Shown here one piece after another: positions 12,601-16,997 of a stretch of 16,997 nt of DNA; position 1 is the first letter of the stretch, and every line of letters begins with the position of its first letter. The DNA lies in assembly GCA_022776205.1 (NCBI GenBank), contig JALFIK010000090.1, forward strand, positions 1-16,997, in the 5' to 3' direction. A model generated the notes under the pieces. It was given only the letters and a program-made list of their open reading frames with translations, was not told the DNA's origin and made no database searches. The DNA comes from Eubacterium sp. (GTDB lineage: Bacteria; Bacillota; Clostridia; Lachnospirales; Lachnospiraceae). Both the position numbers and the translations under genes were made by a program.

Positions 12601-12810
12601 GGTTATTAAGTAACAAAGAAGCAGAGTGTCCACTCTCACCTTAGCACAAGATGGTGACTTGGGTTAATATCAGTTAAATAATGGATTTCCGTTTGAGAAT
12701 CATTATGAAGATATTTGTGGATAGTCTTGTGGCTGTCCATTTTTTTCTATGTTTTTCATGAGTCTTGGGCACAAGAGGTACTTGAATTGCCGGAATAATT
12801 TTTATTTTAT
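12601..12810 (+). ncRNA. L20-type leader of the infC operon
   Basis: About 210 nt of untranslated leader. Hairpin AGAGT-GTCC-ACTCT (12623-12636), then TCACC/GGTGA (12636-12640 with 12653-12657), a terminator hairpin (12718-12747) and TCTTG-GGCA-CAAGA (12763-12776). The terminator loop TCTTGTG (12725-12731) is perfectly complementary to CACAAGA at 12645-12651, and GTGGA in the terminator stem (12717-12721) can pair with TCCAC at 12629-12633, so upstream pairing would compete with or dock onto the terminator. Firmicutes infC leaders are known to bind L20, which promotes termination. The position and design fit; the assignment to that Rfam family is by recognition, not by a model search. Confidence 0.75.
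12718..12747 (+). terminator. Attenuator terminator within the infC leader
   Basis: TGGATAG (12718-12724) pairs with CTGTCCA (12733-12739), one G-U, followed by eight T. It lies between the promoter and infC, so it must act as a regulated attenuator rather than an end of operon. Confidence 0.8.
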
Positions 12811-12824
12811 GGAGGTGTACTACT

Positions 12825-13331
12825 ATTAACGAATTAATGATTAATGAACAGGTACGTGACAGAGAGGTCAGAGTAATCAGCAGTAATGGAGAGCAGCTTG
12901 GAATCATGTCTGCCAAAGAAGCCATGAAGCTTGCCAGAGAGGCAGAGCTTGACCTTGTGAAGATTGCTCCGAATGCAAAACCGCCTGTGTGCAAGATTAT
13001 TGATTATGGAAAATATAGATATGAACTTGCCCGTAAAGAAAAGGAAGCCAAGAAAAAACAGAAAACAATTGATGTGAAGGAAGTAAGACTTTCTCCAAAC
13101 ATTGATAAGAATGATCTGAATACCAAGATCAATCAGGCACGCAAGTTTCTTTCTAAGGGTGACAAGGTTAAGGTGACTCTCCGTTTCCGCGGAAGAGAAC
13201 TTGCTCATGTTAATTCCAGCAAGGTGATTCTTGAAGAATTCGCGCAACAGCTTTCGGATGTGGCAGTTATTGACAAACAGCCGAAATTTGAAGGAAGAAG
13301 CATGATAATGTTTTTAACCGAAAAACGTTAA
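12825..13331 (+). CDS. infC: Translation initiation factor IF-3, AUU start
   Basis: IF-3 binds the 30S subunit, checks the start codon and prevents premature 50S joining. 168 residues from an ATT codon at 12825: (M)NELMINEQVRDREVRVIS, followed by APNAKPPVCKIIDYGKYRYE, the linker KKKQKTIDVKEVRLSP and the C-terminal domain with LRFRGRE and a closing MIMFLTEKR. The ribosome binding site GGAGGTG at 12811-12817 is 9 nt before the ATT after its GGAGG core but 21 nt before the first ATG (12837), which is too far. AUU starts in infC are well known in both enteric bacteria and Bacillus, where IF-3 limits its own synthesis by rejecting this codon. First gene of infC-rpmI-rplT. Confidence 0.93.
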   Translation: MNELMINEQVRDREVRVISSNGEQLGIMSAKEAMKLAREAELDLVKIAPNAKPPVCKIIDYGKYRYELARKEKEAKKKQKTIDVKEVRLSPNIDKNDLNTKINQARKFLSKGDKVKVTLRFRGRELAHVNSSKVILEEFAQQLSDVAVIDKQPKFEGRSMIMFLTEKR

Positions 13332-13362
13332 TTTAAGAATAGAAATCAGGAGGACAAATATT

Positions 13363-13560
13363 ATGCCAAAAATGAAAACAAGCAGAGCAGCTGCGAAACG
13401 TTTTAAAAAAACAGGTACTGGAAAGTTAAAAAGGAATAAAGCTTACAAGAGCCATATTTTAACAAAGAAATCTCAGAAGAGAAAAAGAAATTTAAGAAAA
13501 GCAACAATTACTGATGCAACAAACGAAAAGAACATGAAGAAGATTTTACCATATCTTTAA
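13363..13560 (+). CDS. rpmI: Ribosomal protein bL35
   Basis: 65 residues, very basic, starting MPKMKTSRAAAKRFKKTGTGK, the standard L35 opening, with HILTKKSQKRKRNLRK in the middle. Component of the 50S subunit. AGGAGG lies upstream of the ATG; 31 nt after infC and 23 nt before rplT in the conserved order. Confidence 0.97.
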   Translation: MPKMKTSRAAAKRFKKTGTGKLKRNKAYKSHILTKKSQKRKRNLRKATITDATNEKNMKKILPYL

Positions 13561-13583
13561 TCGCATAGAGGAGGAAGTTAATA

Positions 13584-13940
13584 ATGGCTAGAGTTAAAGG
13601 CGCAATCGGTGCAAAGAAAAGACATAACAGAACACTGAAACTTGCAAAAGGTTACAGAGGAGCAAGATCTAAACAGTATAGAGTAGCAAAACAGTCCGTA
13701 ATGAGAGCTTTGGCAAGTTCTTATGCCGGAAGAAAACAGAGAAAGAGACAGTTCAGACAGTTATGGATCGCACGTATCAATGCGGCAGCAAGAATGAACG
13801 GAATCTCTTACAGCAAGATGATGCATGGATTAAAGTTAGCAGGTGTGGAAGTTAACAGAAAGATGCTTTCCGAGATGGCAATCAGTGATCCGGCAGGATT
13901 TACCGCTCTTGCAGAATTAGCAAAGAGCAAGGTGGCCTAA
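13584..13940 (+). CDS. rplT: Ribosomal protein bL20
   Basis: 118 residues, typical length. Opens MARVKGAIGAKKRHNR, followed by LAKGYRGARSKQYRVAKQSV in the basic extension and RKRQFRQLWIARINAAAR in the globular part. It is a 50S assembly protein that binds 23S rRNA; in Firmicutes it also binds the leader of this operon to repress it. GAGGAGG lies upstream of the start. Last gene before a perfect terminator. Confidence 0.97.
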   Translation: MARVKGAIGAKKRHNRTLKLAKGYRGARSKQYRVAKQSVMRALASSYAGRKQRKRQFRQLWIARINAAARMNGISYSKMMHGLKLAGVEVNRKMLSEMAISDPAGFTALAELAKSKVA

Positions 13941-13950
13941 TGAAGATGGG

Positions 13951-13981
13951 GACCAGCAGATAATATCTGCTGGTCTTTTTT
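13951..13981 (+). terminator. Intrinsic terminator of infC-rpmI-rplT
   Basis: GACCAGCAGAT (13951-13961) and ATCTGCTGGTC (13965-13975) form a perfect 11-bp stem with a 3-nt loop, followed by six T. Confidence 0.97.
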
Positions 13982-13994
13982 ATTTACAAAAAAG

Positions 13995-14022
13995 TTGTCC
14001 ATTCATTAAATAACATTAAATT
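13995..14022 (+). promoter_or_regulatory. Candidate promoter for the glucosaminidase gene
   Basis: TTGTCC at 13995-14000, a 16-bp spacer and TAAATT at 14017-14022. The match is moderate. It is the best candidate in the short gap after the L20 terminator. Confidence 0.4.
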
Positions 14023-14048
14023 TTGTTTCGTAAAGGGAGGAGATAGTT

Positions 14049-15122
14049 ATGAAAAATGTAAAACGATTTAAAAAAGCGGCAATCTTTTTGATGGCCTTTG
14101 TAATGGCAGCAAGTACATTGAATGTTTCAGCGGCAGTTACATATAAAAAAGCAGGAAAGACAGTCCGTTATCGTGGGGCAAGCTATAAAGTGTATTACAA
14201 TGGAAAAAGAGTGAACAGCTCGAAACGACCGGCTTTATATATCAATAAAAATATTATGGTTCCATATCAGAATGCACTGGTAAAAAACGGGCCGAAGATT
14301 TCATATGCAAAGAGTAATAATGGAAATACATTAACTCTTACTCATAATGGAAACAAAATTATTCTTAAGATCAATAAAAAATATGCTTATGTGAATGGAA
14401 AATATCAAAAACTTCGTACCGCTCCGTTTAAAGCAAAAGTGTCAGGGACGACTGTGATCATGGTACCTTCCCGTGTGGTAAGTGAAGCTTTGGGAATTGG
14501 ATATACTTATAGTATAAAAAAACATGCTGCCTATCTTACAGAGAAAAATATGGAACCGGTAACGACAAATGCCCCGTCGGTTTCTGTTTCAACCAATAAC
14601 CTTCAGGCAGTAGCTTTTAAAAGTATGAATACACAGCAATTCATTGATACTCTTGGTCCGATTGCGAGAGAAGACTGTAAAAAAACGGGTGTACTTGCTT
14701 CTGTGACCTTAGCCCAGGCAATCAATGAGAGTGGATGGGGCAAATCCGGACTGGCACAGAGTTCGAATAATATGTTTGGTATGAAAACTTCTCTTTCCGG
14801 AAATAACTGGACGGGTTCCACATGGGACGGAAGTTTCGTCACTGTAAAGACAACGGAGGAAGATAAGAAGGGACAGAAATATGTCATTACCGCAAAGTTC
14901 CGAAAGTACAGCTCTGTTGCCCAGTCTGTCGCGGATCATTCCGCGTATCTTTCGAATGCGATGAATGGAAGCTATAGAAGATATTATGGACTGACCGCAA
15001 CGAAAGATTATAAACAACAGCTTTCCATTTTACAAAAAGGCGGTTATTGTACATGGTCGGGTTATGTAAACGAGTTATCCTATATTATTGAACATTATAA
15101 TCTTACAAAATGGGATTATTAA
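14049..15122 (+). CDS. Exported N-acetylglucosaminidase (GH73-type) with copper amine oxidase-like N-domain
   Basis: 357 residues. A signal peptide at 1 to about 28 has KRFKK, a hydrophobic core and cleavage after VSA. Residues about 45-165 resemble the copper amine oxidase N-terminal-like domain common in clostridial surface proteins (KNIMVPYQNAL, TVIMVPSRVVSEALG), probably wall or substrate binding. A Thr/Ser-rich linker (171-183) leads to a glucosaminidase domain from about 195: TLAQAINESGWGKSGLAQ with catalytic Glu227, NNMFGMK, and FRKYSSVAQSVADHSAYL. This is the LytG/FlgJ-like muramidase/glucosaminidase fold that cuts peptidoglycan glycan strands. AAAGGGAGGAG precedes the ATG. The next gene starts 4 nt after the stop. 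Confidence 0.9.
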   Translation: MKNVKRFKKAAIFLMAFVMAASTLNVSAAVTYKKAGKTVRYRGASYKVYYNGKRVNSSKRPALYINKNIMVPYQNALVKNGPKISYAKSNNGNTLTLTHNGNKIILKINKKYAYVNGKYQKLRTAPFKAKVSGTTVIMVPSRVVSEALGIGYTYSIKKHAAYLTEKNMEPVTTNAPSVSVSTNNLQAVAFKSMNTQQFIDTLGPIAREDCKKTGVLASVTLAQAINESGWGKSGLAQSSNNMFGMKTSLSGNNWTGSTWDGSFVTVKTTEEDKKGQKYVITAKFRKYSSVAQSVADHSAYLSNAMNGSYRRYYGLTATKDYKQQLSILQKGGYCTWSGYVNELSYIIEHYNLTKWDY

Positions 15123-15126
15123 TTTT

Positions 15127-15822
15127 ATGAAAGACAGGGAAAAAAGACAGGAATCAAATCCATCTGCAAAGGAATCTGTATTATCCATGATTTTTTCCCT
15201 CTCCCTTGTCGGGTGTGTTTTTCTCTTTATGGCAGGTTTAAAGTTTTATCTGGGAAGTCACACTTACCATGGGGAGGCGGCTGTTTTTTCCCTGAAGCAT
15301 TCGGGAAATCCGGCCGCAGGAGATTATCTTTTAGAAGATAAAAAATTCGAACCGGGATACATTATGATAAAAAATGTGCCGGACAGGGGATATTTTGCCA
15401 GTGAAATTCCGGGAAAGAAAACAGATACATCGGAAAGCCTTAAAAACGGACAGCTTCTTCGGGCTGTAAAGAAAGGAACCTACCGGGATGAGACCTATTA
15501 TAAATTAATGAATGGACTATATGTTCGGGCAGATAAAAAATGTGTTGAAAAACTGACATCTTATGAGAAACTGGAGGGTTATGTGGTGATTACTTACATA
15601 AGTTCTTCGGGAGTCCGTCTCCGTTCCTGGGCAGATTTTCAAGCAGATAATGTAGTGAAATCAGTATATGTTGGTGACAAAGTAAAAATCACGGGTAAGG
15701 TGATTAATCAGAAGGGGGAATCTGCTTTTCTAACCGAAAATGGTTTTTATCTTACCACAGATATCCGATATTTTAATGATTATACAGTAGATCCACAGCT
15801 TGCGGGAAACAGCGGGGAGTAA
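15127..15822 (+). CDS. Membrane-anchored SH3-like protein, partner of the glucosaminidase
   Basis: 231 residues. A short charged cytosolic N-terminus is followed by one membrane segment at about 18-41, with the rest predicted outside the cell. The external part holds what look like two SH3-type beta modules: one ending GQLLRAVKKGTYRDETYYKL and one with GVRLRSWADFQADNVVKS, DKVKITGKV and ENGFYLTTDIRYF. Bacterial SH3-like domains commonly bind peptidoglycan. The start at 15127 is 4 nt after the upstream stop; no good SD is present, so translational coupling is likely. A frame extension to 15088 would overlap the previous gene. The specific family is not recognised. Confidence 0.72.
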   Translation: MKDREKRQESNPSAKESVLSMIFSLSLVGCVFLFMAGLKFYLGSHTYHGEAAVFSLKHSGNPAAGDYLLEDKKFEPGYIMIKNVPDRGYFASEIPGKKTDTSESLKNGQLLRAVKKGTYRDETYYKLMNGLYVRADKKCVEKLTSYEKLEGYVVITYISSSGVRLRSWADFQADNVVKSVYVGDKVKITGKVINQKGESAFLTENGFYLTTDIRYFNDYTVDPQLAGNSGE

Positions 15823-15842
15823 GTATTTATGCTGTTTTCCGC
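15802..15842 (+). terminator. Hairpin spanning the SH3-like gene stop codon, probable terminator
   Basis: GCGGGAAACAGC (15802-15813) pairs with GCTGTTTTCCGC (15831-15842), 12 bp with one G-U and a 17-nt loop that contains the TAA at 15820-15822. The following CTCTTATTTT is only moderately U-rich, so termination may be incomplete. Confidence 0.6.
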
Positions 15843-15902
15843 AGCTCTTATTTTCACTAAAATTAAAAAAAACAAAAAAATTAAAAAAATTTAAAAAAGT
15901 GC

Positions 15903-15931
15903 TTGCATTTTATGAAACAGCGTGTTATAAT
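15903..15931 (+). promoter_or_regulatory. Sigma-A promoter for tRNA-Leu
   Basis: TTGCAT at 15903-15908, a 17-bp spacer and a perfect TATAAT at 15926-15931, about 49 bp before the tRNA. The upstream A-tracts (15863-15898) resemble an UP element. Confidence 0.88.
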
Positions 15932-15979
15932 GACTTTCGTCAGTGAGAGAGACATAAAGTTAAAACAAAATATAAATAA

Positions 15980-16064
15980 GCAGTTGTGGCGGAATTGGCA
16001 TACGCGCTAGACTAAGGATCTAGTCCGGGCTAACTGGGTACGGGTTCAAGTCCCGTCAACTGCA
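15980..16064 (+). tRNA. tRNA-Leu, anticodon AAG
   Basis: 85 nt class II tRNA. Acceptor stem GCAGTTG/CAACTGC (15980-15986 with 16057-16063) and discriminator A at 16064. D stem GCG/CGC with a loop containing TTGG. Anticodon stem CTAGA/TCTAG with loop CTAAGGA, so anticodon AAG reading CUU. Long variable arm CCGG-GCTAA-CTGG. T arm ACGGG-TTCAAGT-CCCGT. The 3' CCA is not encoded, as CTC follows. A34 would need deamination to inosine to read more than CUU. Confidence 0.95.
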
Positions 16065-16068
16065 CTCG

Positions 16069-16101
16069 AGAGTATAGAAATTTTTTTCTATACTCTTTTT
16101 T
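16069..16101 (+). terminator. Intrinsic terminator after tRNA-Leu
   Basis: AGAGTATAGAAA (16069-16080) pairs perfectly with TTTCTATACTCT (16085-16096), loop TTTT, followed by T's to 16101. It starts 5 nt after the tRNA end. Confidence 0.92.
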
Positions 16102-16128
16102 GTTGGATTACAATAAATGTGTTATAAT
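16100..16128 (+). promoter_or_regulatory. Sigma-A promoter for the ABC-F gene
   Basis: TTGTTG at 16100-16105, a 17-bp spacer with TGTGT before the -10, and TATAAT at 16123-16128. The -35 overlaps the tail of the tRNA terminator. Confidence 0.75.
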
Positions 16129-16181
16129 ATAAAAAATTGCCAGCCTGAATTACGGCAAAAATATATTATCAGGGAGTAATA

Positions 16182-16997
16182 ATGAGCGTAATCAATGTAG
16201 AACATATTTCAAAATTATATGGAGATAAGATGGTTCTGGATGACCTTTCCTGCAGTGTGGATGAGGGAGATAAAATAGGAATCATTGGAGTAAACGGTAC
16301 GGGTAAATCGACCCTGCTTCGGATTATTGCAGGGGAGGAAGAGGCCGATGAAGGGCAGATTATATTTTCTAATGGTATGACAGTAGGGTGGATGGAACAA
16401 AATCCGCAATGTGATGCCGGCTGTACGGTGCTTTCTTATGTTTGTGATGGAAGAGAACATACAGATTTTCCTGTAGAAAGTGAAGCCAGGGCAATGCTCA
16501 TCGCTCTGGAACTTGATGATTTTAATGAGCAGATGGGGAATTTGTCCGGAGGCCAGAAAAAGCGGGCGGCTCTTTGCAAAGTATTGCTGACAAAACCTGA
16601 TGTGCTGATTCTTGATGAACCTACAAACCATCTGGATAATCAGATGTCCGATTGGCTTGAAAATTATTTAAGAACATATCGGGGTATTTTGTTGATGGTA
16701 ACACATGATCGGTATTTCTTAGACCAGGTGACAAATTGTATCTGGGAGATTGACAGGGGAAAGATCTACTTCTATGATACGAATTATTCCGGTTATCTGG
16801 AGAGAAAAGCACAGAGGGAAGATATTCTCGAAGCATCTGAGCGCAAGAGACAGAGTATTTTAAGAAATGAGAAAAAATGGGTGATGCGAGGAGCAAAAGC
16901 TCGTTCTACTAAACAGAAAGCCCGTCTTGAACGGTATGAGAATCTTAAGGCGATGGATTCTCCCAAGGCAGCAAAGAAGGTGGAAATGGGGTCGGTT
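16182..16997 (+). CDS. ABC-F family ATPase, Uup-like, 3' end missing
   Basis: Open from an ATG at 16182 to the window edge, 272 codons, with GGGAG 6 nt upstream. The first nucleotide-binding domain is complete: Walker A GVNGTGKST (36-44), Q-loop MEQNP, signature LSGGQKKR (121-128), Walker B VLILDEPTNHLD (141-152) and H-loop THDRYFLD (174-181). It is followed by the interdomain linker with many charged residues, including MRGAKARSTKQKARLERYE (235-253), the form seen in Uup-type proteins. The second ATPase domain must lie beyond the window. There are no membrane segments. ABC-F proteins act on the ribosome, and Uup is also tied to DNA replication or repair. Which of these applies here is not settled by this fragment. 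Confidence 0.9.
   Translation, partial: MSVINVEHISKLYGDKMVLDDLSCSVDEGDKIGIIGVNGTGKSTLLRIIAGEEEADEGQIIFSNGMTVGWMEQNPQCDAGCTVLSYVCDGREHTDFPVESEARAMLIALELDDFNEQMGNLSGGQKKRAALCKVLLTKPDVLILDEPTNHLDNQMSDWLENYLRTYRGILLMVTHDRYFLDQVTNCIWEIDRGKIYFYDTNYSGYLERKAQREDILEASERKRQSILRNEKKWVMRGAKARSTKQKARLERYENLKAMDSPKAAKKVEMGSV

Noticed and set aside
12837..12839. ATG at 12837 as the infC start
   Set aside because: 21 nt from the SD; the ATT at 12825 fits both spacing and IF-3 homology.
15202..15216. Lipobox-like LVGC at residues 27-30 of the SH3-like protein
   Set aside because: The hydrophobic stretch continues for about ten residues past the cysteine and the N-region is long and charged, so a membrane anchor is more likely than lipidation.
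1..16997. CRISPR array, insertion sequence, phage attachment site or toxin-antitoxin locus
   Set aside because: No regularly spaced repeats, transposase or integrase motifs, or small toxin-like gene pairs were seen on either strand.

Overview
The window reads as a chromosomal stretch from a low-to-mid GC Gram-positive anaerobe of the class Clostridia, most likely family Lachnospiraceae. This rests on strong AGGAGG-type ribosome binding sites, 17-bp-spaced sigma-A promoters, a PurO-type IMP cyclohydrolase next to a stand-alone AICAR transformylase, a Firmicutes-style infC-rpmI-rplT operon with an attenuated leader and an AUU start, and a tRNA-Leu with anticodon AAG. No taxonomic search was possible, so the genus is open. 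I see no phage, transposon, CRISPR or plasmid genes; this is mostly conserved core metabolism and translation.

Layout, left to right. (1) 1-416, minus: 5' part of a secreted lipoprotein gene cut by the window edge. (2) 566-3210, plus: promoter, purO-type IMP cyclohydrolase, stand-alone AICAR formyltransferase, and a cysteine-rich DUF2284-like metal-binding protein, closed by a bidirectional terminator. (3) 3242-5726, minus: tyrA-aroA operon, with the downstream gene aroA nearest the shared terminator. (4) 5735-8649, plus: divergent promoter with two palindromes, then a non-canonical EF-G paralogue followed 2 nt later by a MESH1-like (p)ppGpp hydrolase-type HD protein, then a terminator. (5) 8645-8775: strongly foldable DNA with no convincing gene. 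(6) 8785-11942: ACT-domain protein, homoserine dehydrogenase and, from its own extra promoter, aspartokinase with an apparent internal start for a beta subunit. (7) 12000-12538: dCMP deaminase. (8) 12566-13983: L20-type leader with an intrinsic attenuator, infC (AUU start), rpmI, rplT and a perfect terminator. (9) 13995-15842: exported glucosaminidase coupled to a membrane-anchored SH3-like protein. (10) 15903-16101: single tRNA-Leu(AAG) unit with promoter and terminator. (11) 16100-end: Uup-like ABC-F ATPase, cut by the window edge.

The modules make sense as units: the last two steps of IMP synthesis carried by two separate proteins; the Tyr branch plus shikimate step; the entry steps to Lys/Thr/Met; initiation factor plus 50S proteins under L20 feedback. 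The most unusual items are the EF-G paralogue with altered GTPase motifs coupled to an alarmone-hydrolase-like gene, the unassigned foldable region at 8645-8775, the internal translation start in aspartokinase, and the A34 tRNA-Leu. I did not find evidence of a wholly new multi-gene system.
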